Source: Brasenia schreberi
Taxonomy: Eukaryota; Streptophyta; Magnoliopsida; Nymphaeales; Cabombaceae
Length of the DNA: 64,000 nt
Reading direction: 5' to 3'
NCBI GenBank assembly: GCA_036023115.1
Contig: JAYKKT010000064.1
Coordinates: 9,260,001 to 9,324,000, forward strand
Shown here: in pieces, positions 1 to 11,905 of the stretch
Numbering within the stretch: position 1 is the first letter of the stretch
Layout: every line of letters starts with the position of its first letter
The notes under the pieces: generated by a model
Database searches by the model: none
The model's input: only the letters and a program-made list of their open reading frames with translations
Told to the model about the DNA's origin: nothing
Made by a program: the position numbers and the translations under genes

Positions 1-53
1 GTACAGCCTTACTTTCACGGCACAGCTAAGTTTTGCTCTATATCTCATGGATT

Positions 54-543
54 ATGAGTCGACAACAAAAGCTTGACGAAATTGCAATGTTATTGCTGGA
101 CTCCAAAGATTTAAAAAAGGTAAATTACTTTCTTTTTTTAAATATATACAGCCACACGCTGCATGGAACACCAGACCAACTTGAAGCGGGTCTTTCGAGT
201 CAGACCCAAGTCAAGAAGACCGGTGGCTCCTTGTGCATGGGGAGATTTGAGAGGGAGAGACTCTTTCTCTCTCTCTCTTTATATATATATAAGTGATTGG
301 TTTCTATCCAGTAATGGTACATTTTATTCATATCCCATACATTTTATTCATATTCGATCATTGCTTTTCAATGGTATAAATGTAATAACATTATCTTTCA
401 TACTTTTCAAAACCCTTTAATACATTTTAAATTATATTAATGCCACTAAGAAACATGCTTTAGGATGAATATAAACTTGCTTTTCTTTTTAGGTTGTATT
501 TGAGCTTCTTTCATTGACCAGTACAAACAAGAAGGCGTTGTAA
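54..543 (+). CDS. Possible last two exons of an unrecognised gene (partial)
   Basis: An open frame runs off ATG 54 (22 codons, containing QQKLDEIAMLLLDSKDLKK) to a good donor AAAAAG|GTAAAT after base 119. A pyrimidine-rich acceptor ends at 492, and 493-543 adds 17 in-frame codons ending in TAA. The phase is 0 on both sides of the 373-nt intron. The peptide is charged and helical in look; I do not recognise a family. A gene whose upstream exons lie before base 1 would explain it, but so would chance, because the frame is closed by a TAA at 27-29 just upstream unless an acceptor lies in between. Confidence 0.25.
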
Positions 544-594
544 GAGTGGATAGGCGTGTTGAAGGATGAGATTAGGCAACTAGTTGGGACCTTT

Positions 595-668
595 TTTTTG
601 GGTACAGTGCTGGAGGCCGAAGCCAATGCACCACTCAGGTGTCAAACTCTTGACCTTTAACTTGTGAG
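595..668 (-). repeat. tRNA-derived SINE fragment
   Basis: Read on the minus strand, it has a degenerate pol III B-box-like stretch (AAGAGTTTGACACCTGAG) followed by TTGGCTTCGGCCTCC, the same 3' module as the better SINE copy at about 5270-5395. Only the 3' half is visible. Confidence 0.4.
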
Positions 669-724
669 TAGACCCTCTAGTTGGAAAACAAGTTGGAAAA
701 AACCATTAATTGCCTTTAGGGCAG

Positions 725-885
725 CAGTGGCGGATCTAGAATTTTTTGTGGGGTGGTTAAACTGCCTATTCGACCATTTCAGGTGGGGCGAATTATGTAT
801 AGTGACCATAAATTCAATCATTCCGGTAGCTTTTTCAAATTTCAGTTGAGACAGCCACCTGACCTCAATGTAGATCCACCAATAC
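725..885. mobile_element. MITE, CAGTGGCGGATCTA family, copy 1
   Basis: It begins CAGTGGCGGATCTAGAA and ends near TGTAGATCCACCA, an imperfect inverted repeat. The interior (GGGGTGG...TGGGGCGAAT) matches the copy at 14459-14632 in reverse orientation. The termini resemble hAT-type MITEs of plants. No clear target duplication was seen. Confidence 0.5.
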
Positions 886-1082
886 AATGCAGTATTTATT
901 ACTTGAGGACTGCTTTCAGTTATGCTTCTATTAGCTTATGAGGACTGTTTTCATACTTGGCCCATTTATCTTATTATTGGTGAGTTGGACCTATATCATG
1001 TTAGTGATCCAAAGTCTGACCCTAAATCTGGATTCAGCTGGATATTGGACCCAAATCGGAGAACATCACATCCCTCTCATGT

Positions 1083-1395
1083 AGACCTGGCCAGTTTTGA
1101 AACTGGCCTGATGGTTTCAGCCGGAACGGAACCGGGTTAGAAATCGAAATCAGCACTAGTTTGAAACTGAAATTGGTGATTCTAAACATCCTTACGATTT
1201 TTTAAAATTAATTTTGGGTCTTTAATGATTTTTTACTGATTCCAAGCTGTTTAAGACACAACCTGGAACCATTCCGAAACTGACTGAACTGTAAGAGGAA
1301 CCGGTGATTTCAGAACCATAACTAGAACCGGTCCTAGGCCAGTTCATTTCTGGTCCCATGTTTGGGGATAACCGGAACCGCCGATCTCTACCCAT
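1083..1395. repeat. GGTTCC-rich interspersed repeat, copy 1
   Basis: It opens with TAGACCTGGCCAGTTTTGAA and closes with GGAACCGCCGATCTCTA. Many GGAACC/GGTTCC motifs lie between. The same family is at 15005-15375 and 38889-39220; the last has an exact 8-bp target duplication, so this copy is probably also a hAT-type MITE. Confidence 0.45.
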
Positions 1396-1904
1396 GAGCA
1401 TTCAATTCAACGGTTTTAGCCTTTTAGGCGTAGCCTCCTTGAATTTATGGGGACCCTCAGATTCAGAATATTGAATAAGGTCTAGGATGGTTTTGTTAAT
1501 TGCTCAGTGGAGGTAGCGTCTCTTAGAGTACAAGTCGGAAGCTTGAATTCTCCCTTATATATATAAATTAGATAATGTTCTTTAGTATGTACATTAAATA
1601 AAAAAATATAATGATATGTTTTGATTCAAATCTTCACTATCGATCTTAAAGATTGAAGGATAGAGATCTTTGTGCAAGATTATGCACCAAAACTACAACT
1701 TCCTCTCCTCCCTTTCTCTCTATACCCAAAGAAAAGTCTGGTTTGATCCGGGTCGACATTTTTTCGACCGGATTCAAGCTGATGACTGATTTGCCACCCG
1801 TAGTTTCAAGAACATAAAATAGAAATGACAGTCCAACTATTGCAAATGATAGAGAGGGCAAAAATCAATATGTGTGTGAGAGAGAATAACTATTCAATGA
1901 GGCA

Positions 1905-2316
1905 TACCTAATGGAAAATGTAACCAAATCAATGTGTGTATGTGAGAGAGAGGGAAATTAGGGGGAAAAATGATCTAGTCATTTAGTTTTTTTTGGTTTG
2001 GATCATAATTTTATTGGAGAAACTGTTTGAAACACATTATAATTTAACAAAGAGGTTTCCAAATTTTCAGTTTTACAAAACCCTCTAATTTATCAAAAAT
2101 ATATGGTTGATGGTTAAATCTTGAATTTTTTTTGGCCCGTTTAAAGCTTCCCAAAATTTTAAGGTGGCTGCTTTTAAAAATATTTCAAAGTTTTCGAAGC
2201 TATTCATAGTTTTGTGGAGTAAAGACCCCCTTAGGGGGCGTTTGAACTACAAAATAACTATCCAATTAGGTATCTAAGTACGCAACGTACCTAATGGAAA
2301 GTAACCAAATCAATGT

Positions 2317-2392
<76 letters not shown>

Positions 2393-2565
2393 AGGAAGAA
2401 AAAAATGATCCTGTCATTTTAGAGTTTTTGGTTTGGATCCTAATTTTCTTGGAGAATCTGACCGAAACACATTATAATTTTAACAAAGCGGTTTCTAAAT
2501 TTTCAGTTTTAGAAAACCGCTCTATTTTATCAAAAATATATGGTGGAGGTTATAGTTTGAAATAT
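1905..2565 (+). repeat. Diverged direct tandem duplication of about 380 bp
   Basis: The segment from about 1907 (CCTAATGGAAAATGTAACC) to 2110 recurs from about 2289 to 2545 in the same order, including GAAACACATTATAATTT and ATCAAAAATATATGGT. The second copy has gained a (TG)n(AG)n microsatellite at about 2318-2388, absent from the first. Neither copy codes for anything recognisable. Confidence 0.75.
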
Positions 2566-2795
2566 TTTACCCCCTTTGATGCTTTCCAAAATTTGAACTA
2601 CAAAACTGGAACTATGCTTTCACTTTGCACTGGTCAGCCTCATAATCAGGTAAAGAACGGTCTTATGATCCTCTCTGCTTTTTATTGTACGTGTTTGATT
2701 ACTTGAAAAAGAATTGACGACGTTATATCTCTAATACACACCTGTCATTATCTGCTCTACACACCTGTCACTATGAAGGTTAGGTTCGCACCAGC

Positions 2796-2998
2796 TGGGT
2801 AATTAGGGTTATAGGGATCCCACTCCCTGCCGAGACCCGCCCCGAACAAAGCGGATTTGGGGAGTGAAAACGGGAATGGAGATGGAGATGGGAAGAGCAA
2901 GGAAATCGCCAATGGGGATTTGTTCTAATTTTTCTTTTAGTTGCGGGTTGGGTTGTTATGGGGTGCAAGCATGCACCAACCCGCCCCATTGCCAACCC
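2796..2998 (-). mobile_element. TAGGGTTGGCAATGGGGCGGG repeat (MITE-like), copy 1
   Basis: Read on the minus strand it starts TAGGGTTGGCAATGGGGCGG. Similar starts occur at about 36236, 38183 and 61586. The shared TAGGG-TGGCAA start looks like a transposon terminus; the rest is low-complexity G/C-rich sequence. No target duplication was identified. Confidence 0.4.
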
Positions 2999-3316
2999 TA
3001 CCCAAGCTGTTAATCCCCACTTTCATGAAAGAATCTCAAATATTTCCTTTGAAATACGCATGCTATTATATATATAAGCAGATTGGGTTCGAACTGGACT
3101 ACCAAATCCATTTAATGCGTCACTTAGGTAATTGGATCCAGATATGGGTATGGAAGGGGAAAACCACATACCAAAAAGAATACAAAGTTACCTGATTTGG
3201 ATATCAGATATCCATGTGATATATACAAATTTGGATCCGAATAATTTTCCAGTATGGCAATGTGGTTTTGAATATTAAATCCCACTAATTGGATTCATAG
3301 CCAGAGCAGCATTCTT

Positions 3317-3514
3317 GGTATCAAGAAATGGCTTCCATCTGCAACTATTCGATGGAGAAACCACTCATCTCAACTTGCAGAGGAGGAGGATGACTCCGGA
3401 GCTGATGAAACCCGGTTAATGTACATGCTGAACACAAAACTTAGTGGCACCGCATGGCTGAGCGTTTTGTTACTGACGGCGACCATCCTGGCATTCACCA
3501 TCTTCGCACCGTTA
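3317..3514 (+). CDS. Possible exon encoding one membrane segment (unrecognised)
   Basis: One open frame runs through TGG CTT CCA TCT GCA ..., giving a charged stretch (EEEDDSGADETRL) followed by a hydrophobic run (WLSVLLLTATILAFTIFA) and PLVTNT. It may end at a donor-like ACC AAC AC|GTTAAGT near 3514. The alternation of acidic linker and clear transmembrane helix, and the higher GC here than in the flanks, argue for former or present coding sequence. The family was not recognised. The ATG at 3328 is in another frame that stops quickly. It could be a remnant exon. Confidence 0.3.
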
Positions 3515-4077
3515 GTGACCAACACGTTAAGTATCACTAAATATCTATTTGATGCATTTATTATAAATGAGAAAGTCCTAAATTATAAGTCACATGTGAG
3601 TGAGGGACTTATAAACGAATAGATGAAGAGATAAAATTTAGTCCCATATTGATTGATTGTTGAAAGAATCCCATGTCCTTTATATAAATAATAGCTCATG
3701 AACCTTAATTCAAAGAGCTTGTAGAGGTACTGGCTGATCAGATAGGCATGTGCATGCACTCGTTGGACTAGGCTTGGGTTGGGAATTATCTTCGGTCTAT
3801 GTCCACCGGCCCACTAGGCAAGTGAAGCGTAATCGAAGGCGGCCTGAATTTAAGTAGGTGCTCTTGTTGTAGTGTTCATTTTATTATGAGAAGGAGTTGA
3901 TACCCATACATACCTAACATCAGGACACTGAGACAAGTACATAAGGAAGACTCAATAGATAAGTTCACTGATTTCTCTTTTTGTTTTACTTGTTTCCTGT
4001 ACTGTTTGTGAATTTGTGAATGGATTTCTTGGACCAGCGGCTCTTATTGGTATCAGTATGTTTATGATTGTTACATA

Positions 4078-4085
<8 letters not shown>

Positions 4086-4124
<39 letters not shown>
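4086..4124. repeat. (TA)n microsatellite
   Basis: About 39 bp of uninterrupted AT/TA repeat following TTATTTATATATAT. Confidence 0.95.
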
Positions 4125-4126
<2 letters not shown>

Positions 4127-4199
4127 CTTATGATTTTTTCCAAAATATCATTTACTGGTCCTGAAATACATGATGAAACTATCACTAAAAAAGACTGCG

Positions 4200-5265
4200 A
4201 TCACGCCGGATGATTAGAACACCATGCATGGCTCAGATATGCAGTCACAGGCCACCAAAAGAGAAAAGAGCCTCACCTCTTAAAGGTCAGCATCCTCGGA
4301 CTCGTCTTCTTCCACAACTTCTTCTTCTTTGAAAAACAGTGTCTTCGTAGAGAGAGCGAGAGAGAAAGTCTTGTTGTTAGCTTTACGTATCTCCAACGCT
4401 CATTTTTACATATGAAATGAAACTTAATTGACGTAAAATTCATTTAAATCTAAACATTATTACAAATAAAATGTATGAGGAATGATAATGAATTCACAAA
4501 TTAAAAGTGCTAACTTTTTGTTTGTCATCCTAAATAGTTTATCTTATTCTCGGAGCAGCCTGAACTTTCTAGAACCATTAAAAGGGGGGTTCGAGGCCGG
4601 GTTCGCCAGGCGGGGAGTTGGTGTTTCCGTTCCCACTTGGATCCTCCATGCGGATTTCTCTTCTTTCTCCATTCATATTCCTGCCCTTGATTTTCACTCT
4701 CCGAATCTGTCCTATTCGGGATAGGTCCCAGCTCCCCTACCTGAAATAGATGGAAAGAACCAACAAATGCTTCTCTTTTGAAGTCGTTCAGTTTTAGAGA
4801 TCGTTCAAATTTGACTTGATTTCAGTGCTGAAAATATGACCCTTCGCCACCAACGCTTTTTTATGTCAACCTTCATGCATACGCACCAAGGAAGGAAAGA
4901 AGTCTTCGTCAACCATTCCAAGAGAAACCATGCGGAAAAAATAAAAAAGAGAGGGAAGGCCTTTAACGGATTTTAGCTTCGGCTGGTTTTCAGCAACCAC
5001 CAGTTACGATCGCTTGGTGAGTGGTGAATGCTCGACTTATTAATCTGTCCAATAAAGCTCTTTCTTGTTCATCATTCGGATCTCTCTCTACATATACATA
5101 TACATATACTAATAACAATAATAACAAGTTGTTTGAGAGAATGTTTGACTTTGACTTTTTCTACATCTCACTCTCCTAATCGAGAAGAGCCACATTGAAC
5201 AGGTCAGTGTATCGACCCTCTAGTAGGGCCAGGGCCTACAAACACAGAGAACCCAAAACCTACCA
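4200..5265. other. Stretch without a supportable gene
   Basis: I see only short frames, a pyrimidine/purine-rich patch (GAGAGAGCGAGAGAGAAAG at about 4350) and short AT/CATATA repeats. No gene or named element could be supported. Confidence 0.6.
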
Positions 5266-5269
5266 TGAC

Positions 5270-5395
5270 ACTGCGCTCAGGGTGTTAGCCCACTTGGTAG
5301 GACTCTCGCCTTGCGTTTTGTATACCGCAAGTTCAACTCCCAAGGCATGCGTACATGGCTTCGGCCTCCCATTGTACCAAGAAAAAACTACCATT
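5270..5395 (+). repeat. tRNA-derived SINE, best copy
   Basis: It has an A-box-like TAGCCCACTTGG and about 45 bp later a B-box-like GCAAGTTCAACTCCC. It then runs through GGCTTCGGCCTCCCATTGTA to an A-rich end (CCAAGAAAAAAC). The same order (A box, B box, CTTCGGCCTC module, TTGTAACCAA end) is seen at about 23044-23166 and 37984-38078. This defines a tRNA-related SINE family in the window. Confidence 0.65.
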
Positions 5396-5734
5396 ATAAA
5401 CACGGGCATGCCCAACCCTGTTTCAAAAGGGGATCATACATGCCAATTTTGAACTTGATTAGAGTGCTTATAATTAACAGACCAAGCACAAGCTATGGCA
5501 CCCCTTGAGGTTGAAGGTTCTGATTTCGATACCGGGGGTGTGCAGATCCAATACTTGCTGTCTATGATGCACGGATATGGCCCTATCCAACCGTTGGTGA
5601 TTAAATCTTATAATTTGATCATCATCGTCAGAAGGACGATAGAATCGATTTCCAAGACCTTACTGTTTCAACAAAAAATGATCTTCAGCACAAAGAGCAT
5701 AGCTCACCTGGCTAGGGATTGACTTACAAGTTGA

Positions 5735-5875
5735 AGCTTGTCATGAGTTGGATATGGGGGCATGTATCTGGATGTGGCCTCTCCATTAGACCTAAACAAC
5801 AACAAAGCCTTTTCTAATACTAGATGGAGTCAGCTACATGAATTCTTTGTTCTCACAGAGCTCAATCACATGCCA
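5735..5875 (-). mobile_element. 3' end of an RTE-type LINE (or derived SINE)
   Basis: In reverse it reads AAGAATTCATGTAGCTGACTCC, then TAG...AAAAGGCTTTGTTGTTGTT. This matches the 3' tails at about 47704, 59500-59790 and 63560-63740. Ending in TTGTTG repeats is typical of plant RTE-clade LINEs. Confidence 0.55.
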
Positions 5876-6095
5876 TACTAACAGTTAACATAAACTAGAT
5901 TATCCTTAATTGTTTCCTTCTAACACTTATATTCTTCTTCTTCCTCTTTTAATAATTTCACCATCAAGTTTCTCATACCTTCTAATTAAAGCTTCCTTTA
6001 GTTGTTTTTTTACATGTTCAAACTATCATCTTAAACAATTAATAGATCAACACTCAAAACCTAAATATAACGGGTCCAATCACTGCTATATAACT

Positions 6096-6704
6096 TTAAT
6101 GGTTTATGAAGTTCATACCAACCTTTTTGCTGCCACTCCATGGCGTTTTTGACTGGGACGATGGGGTGTACAAGACAGCATGGACTCCACCAGCGAACTC
6201 ATGACCCTCAACTTGAAGGTTCTTTTGAATCGTTATTTCTTCCATCCTGTTGTCAGTCTTTTCTTTCTTGTCAGTACACTGTCTCTTGACCAGAAAAAGA
6301 TGGAAAGGACCGGAAATACATGACAAAGTTGGTTCATTTCTATATATAATATATACGCAGATGCAGATACAGATACAGAAACTACGGTAAATTCTAACCA
6401 CTGGGCAGCTGAAGCAGAGATCAGAGACCCTCTGCCATGACACAGCTTCAGTGACCTTCAGGAGAATCGATTCTCTTAACTTGGGAGAACCCAATTCTCC
6501 TCTCAAGGGTAAAGATTTCCCGTGGGAATGGATGTTTCTTTCAAATGAATCCCTTTGAACCTTTCTAGGTAAACCAAAAATGCTATAAACTGGCAACCTT
6601 GATGCCCAAGTACATATTCGATGTATATATTTCAAAACAGAGGACATGATTGAGTAAACGCACCTTATTGTAACGTTATAGCTAAAACAAACCAGCTTGC
6701 ACAC
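6096..6704 (-). other. 202-codon open frame, doubtful
   Basis: This uninterrupted minus-strand frame lies 164 nt beyond the stop codon of the SPX-RING gene, on the same strand. The predicted peptide is a mosaic of Cys/Ile-rich and basic stretches (including a CICICICVYIIY run from a GATACA-type repeat) and matches no family I know. It probably lies in the 3' UTR or in intergenic DNA and is open by chance, though its length is unusual for this AT content. Confidence 0.15.
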
Positions 6705-6867
6705 GTGTGCACCAAACTAAGCTGAGTAAAGGGCAGCTTCTCCTTAAAATACCCACTTCATAACCAGAAACCCATGACCGAGAAAAACTGAATATATGGA
6801 AAATCTGGAGTCCCTAAAAAGCACCATGAAAGCAAAAGTGAAGATATGAAGCACTGACAAAATATAA

Positions 6868-9800
6868 CTAAAATCCAAGAACATGTCTGGTCTGCAAGTC
6901 CCAAAATTCTTTCGTCTGCTTGATCACCAGGGCTCGCTCATTTCTTAGCCGGTCCTTCCAGTACTCTTTGCACCTGTTTAAGTTTTGAGTCTATGAGTAA
7001 TCCAATAAGAAAACCTTCAGAAACTATACCACAATATCCAACAGAACCATGCATGAAAGTGGCTACAGATTGAGACGACACTCATTTTTCAGTGCATCTC
7101 TGGTAATGGCTACACTTCCCTGAGAACAGCAGCTCAGTTCGTACAGTAGCATGGGACCAACTATGAACAGATGTGTTGTCCTGCCTCAGCTCGACTCATG
7201 TAGTTAAGTATATACGATGTTTACATGTATATGTGTTGTGAAAACACGTTAGTTAGATGGGTGTATACGTCTGCCATTGGTCAGAAGTTTTATTTTTACA
7301 ATAAAGATCGCATTTAAAAGCCATAAATGAGCAAGAATTTCACTTTTTCAATGAAAACTATATAAACTTCTGGTTAAGTTTAAAGAGGAAGCTCATGTTG
7401 GCTTGTCAAGCTTTCAGCTCATCTCAGTATGAACGCGGCCCCTCTCAAATCACCAAACTAAACAAGCCACAAACAACCAACAGTCTAATGTAATGAGCAA
7501 AGGACACATGCAGCTTAGCTCATAAAGCTCGTTTCATGGTCCTAAATGAGAAGTGAAACACCAGTTCTGTACTACGTGAAACCTAGTAAGCTATGATAAA
7601 ACAATAGTAAATAGCACCGCATTTATTCATGACAGCGCATATTATGACCCACCTGTTCTTGAGAAGCAGGTCAAGTTCTACCATGTGTACTGAATCCTCA
7701 TAAACTCCAACCTACAAATGTAAATCAGTTCCTTAGGTAATGATTTATCATGATCTACGTGAAAGAAGCTTTGGTGATCAAGAAAATAAAGACATAAATA
7801 CGTGATATTGTTAGACATGTATAAATGCATGTATCTGCTAAAAAGTATGCCAAATGCTTGGCATCGAGATATACTCGAAGGCCCATTTGCGTCCTCATAA
7901 GAACGGTATATGCAAGGGGGCATAGAATGATAGAATTGCAAATTGACCAAGTTTTTGGTTCCCTTGCACCAAAGGTTATAAAAGAATCATTTCATGGAAA
8001 AACCGAAGATGGACAAACCTAGTGAAAAGTTCCAGAATAACCAAACACGGATCACTATGGTGACTAAAAACACAATGACCCAAGGAGAGTCACTTAGACT
8101 AGGAAAGGCTTGGTTTTGTAGAAAACGAATGTGGTTAGATAAAAAACAAAAGACTGACCAAATAGATGTTCAAACTAAACAGCACCTCCTGCAAAAATAC
8201 AAGTAAACTTAGGAACCAATTGCACTCACTCATTCCAGCTGCTTTGTAAAACACATTTTTTGTATTGTTGCTCTCCCTTTTTCTCTCATCTCATTTTCAT
8301 CGTGGTTGGTCATAGGAAGCATAAAAGTGATTCATGTTTCTCCTTGCATTGCACTTTTAGGAGATTAAGCTATAAAGGCTTCATACTTTGGACAGAATAC
8401 CATTTCCTAAAATCAGTCAAACATGTGCGAACTTATAGAGTTGATAGAGGGGAACAACTCCAGATCAGGAGACAACATCTCCGTCTGATGGCCTATCAGG
8501 GCCACTCCCTCATGGCCCACAGAGCCTCCTTCGGATTGTATTTGATTCACAGACTCTTTCAACTTGAAGGCCTTAATCCCTTATGAGCCAACCTTTTAGT
8601 TAAGAGGACACTAACTTATGTTCTTAGTTAATGAAGGGAAATAGGAACATGTCACAATCTTAGTAGGCTGAATCTCTCAAAACGTCAGACTTCTGCTTTA
8701 ATTTTGGGACCCATCAATTCATGCTTTCTATTGATTAGTAACCAAAGCAGCCAAACCTTTAGAAGGGGTCAACAAGGAGAGCATTTACTACATGTATTTT
8801 ATACATAATATAAATTAAGATACTAGAATTTTATCTCTTTTTCTAACTGCCAAGGGAGAAAAAGAACTTTCTAATGGCTTGAACTATGCGCCAAATAATC
8901 TGTCCTTTATACAGTGTAGCAGATTTTAGAATTAGAAATAGTGAGCTCAGAAGAAGACTGGGATCACTATAATGGTCTTTACCTCCCCAAACATGTATGA
9001 TCTCTAATTAATAGAAAACAGACAGGAGAGATATGTGCATGCTACAGATACAAATTCATGAGTTTTTGCAAAGAGAGAAGACTAATCAAAAACAAAAGTT
9101 AAGATATACAGGCCACAGCTTCTACCAAATTAAGCCATTTTGAATATGAGCGCTATATGACAGTGGTACTCAGAACAAAATAAAACTATAACTATTTACT
9201 TACAGATCTGCATATTGGACATTTTGATCCAGGAGGTGCAACCTTGGGCCCCTCAAAAATTAATACAGAAGCAGCAGAACAAAGGCAACTCTTACAGAAT
9301 AGATGTCCACAACCCAAAGCATAGGGATGAAAAAGTGTATCCTACAAAATTCCAAATAAATTTAGTTACGTACATTGAGAAGAGGCAAAAATGGTATAAA
9401 CAGCACTCCATACACTCTATACTTCTCCAAATACTTTTTCCACTTAAAGTTTAAGGAGCACAAATGATGCATCCTCAACAGCACTCCTTTGATCTCTTAA
9501 AACTATGACAAGTGTTCCTCTTGGTCACTGACAAAGAATCAAGCAAGACAACCTTCCTCTCCAGGTTTGGTGAGATTAATAATTCCACTTTTGCAATTCC
9601 ATTAACCTACAAGGGGACTGCATCAGTATCCAAGAGTAGAAAAGGTTTACATATAGGTAGTGTTGTTTGTACCGTATCATGTATCATTTTTCTCCATGAG
9701 ACAGGTATGTCGTATTGTAATTTTTTAATTAAAAATAGTTTAAAAATAAAAAATAGATAAAACAGGAAAAATTCTAAATGATTTTCATGAATCAAGGATA

Positions 9801-11864
9801 AGTTTGAAAATTATATCAAAACATTACTATATGACTTATTTAAATTATAAGGTATGCACACCAATTTCCTGGTTTGGGAAGGTGTTTCTTGAGACTCGAT
9901 GATCAATAAATCTTTACTTAGGACTCTACCAGGTAATACTCCTACTCTTAAAAATTCTAACAGTTAATAAATATGTGCTTCAAACTCTAAGAGTTAATGA
10001 CTTCAGTGCTTGGACCTCTAACAGTTAATAAGTCATACTCTTTGAATTCTAACAGTTAATAAATCGATGCTTGGAAACAGATAATAAATTTGTGCTTGGA
10101 AATCTAACAGTTAATAACTCTTGTACTTGGAACTCTAACAATTAATAACTCCCTTCATTGAAACTCTATAAACTAAGTCACACGGACACCTCTAGGAGGT
10201 GGAGTGTCGACCCCGACACGGGTGCGACACTGACACCAACACGGTGTCAGTGCGGCATGGATACACAAAAAAAATTAAAAATTAAACTTTTTAAATTTTT
10301 TTTGAGGTAACTCACAGTTTTGCCGTCTATGGTGAGTTTATCCTGAAAATAAATTTGTGTATTATGATGAAAATAGTAGTTTTACCGTTTATGTGTTTTG
10401 CTTTAATATAAAGTTGTGTAGTTGCTATTGTCATAATTGATGTCTCACTTGTTCTACCTTGAATATTATATATAATATATAATATTATATACTCTAGCTA
10501 TGTCGCCACACCCAAAATTTTTGAAATTTGCCGTATCCCACACTCGCACCCGTGACCCGTGTGACATAGTCTATAAATATTAAGTGTGTACTTAGAAAGT
10601 CTCAACTCTTAATTCATATTTATTATGATTTGTAACTCTTATGCTTAGGACTTGCATCCCTTGTAACTTGTTGATTCTTGGTATCCTATTTTTTAATAAA
10701 AAAGGGTGTATCGCACGTATTGTACTATATGTGCGATATGCTTTCGTATTATGCGATAAAGCCCGTATTGCACAATACGGGACAATAAGCTCCTATAGGG
10801 CAATAATCCCCTTGTATCGTATTATACGGAGCAATACGGATAACATTGCATATAGGTGCTTCTTCTATGATAACTAGAAGTTTGCACATGTTCCAGACTA
10901 GAAATCTAGGTTAATTCAAATTTATCATTTGAATTTTGAGGTGAACATGAGGTAAATAATTGCAATTCTACTTCACTATAAGGTAGAACTTACCAAGCAA
11001 ATGGGACATGTCAGGTCATATTGAATCTTAATTGAATTGGACAATGTCAATGTCATTGCAGGAAGATCGCCACACAAATTGCACGAGAATCGTTTAAAAA
11101 AAGAATCTCCATCATCTGAATTTTTGCAATTCAAATAGAAAGCACCCAACTCTATCATCCAGGGGGACTGTAAAGGCTCAATTCGTCCCGCTTGCATCTT
11201 TGACTTGAAATTCCTGCCATTTATAGAGTGATGAACCTGGAAAAGGAACAAATTACAACAAAATCTACCGACTGTTACAGAAGGGAGTGGGTGTTAAAAG
11301 CATACTTTGTCATATTTCTTCAGGATCTTACGAATGGCAATTGCATTCATAAGAATATAATCAATCAACATATGCCCCTCTTTGATCATTGCATCTTGAT
11401 CACTAAAACAATGACAAAGGCGCCACACATAACCCTGAACCCCGCTTAGATCATGAAGATGGAGAAGGTGCCTCACTCTGGAACGAAAACATCCAACTAT
11501 GTCTGATGCCTCTTTCGCAAGTTCAGAAAAGAAACGCTGGTCGCATTCTGAAATTATACCAAGACCAATGTTTCATCATTGGACAACAGTCCGTGCATTG
11601 ATACCAAAATCCACAAACAACCACAGTTCCAGTAAAAATCATGCTACAAGCTAAAACCACCGAATCCCAAAAAGAATTTAACGTCCAGAATCATTAATAA
11701 GTAAACATCGTGGTTTGCGCGGTAGCATGATGCAGAAATGGATATACATACATACGTATGCGTGTGTGTGTGCTTGTGTGTCGACGTGGTTTGCGAGATA
11801 ACATGATGCGGAAATGGGTATACATACATACGTATGTGTGTGTGCTTGTGTGTATACACACAAG

Positions 11865-11905
<41 letters not shown>

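Noticed and set aside
4275..4350. Minus-strand acidic C-terminus (FFKEEEVVEEDESEDADL then stop)
   Set aside because: Short, with no upstream exon or family; the Glu run comes from a TTCTTC-rich repeat.
5270..5345. Possible functional tRNA gene
   Set aside because: A-box and B-box-like motifs are present but no cloverleaf with paired acceptor stem can be drawn; the 3' body and A-rich end fit a SINE.
9950..10170. CRISPR-like array
   Set aside because: Spacing and unit sequence are irregular, spacers are not unique and the genome is a plant; it is a minisatellite.
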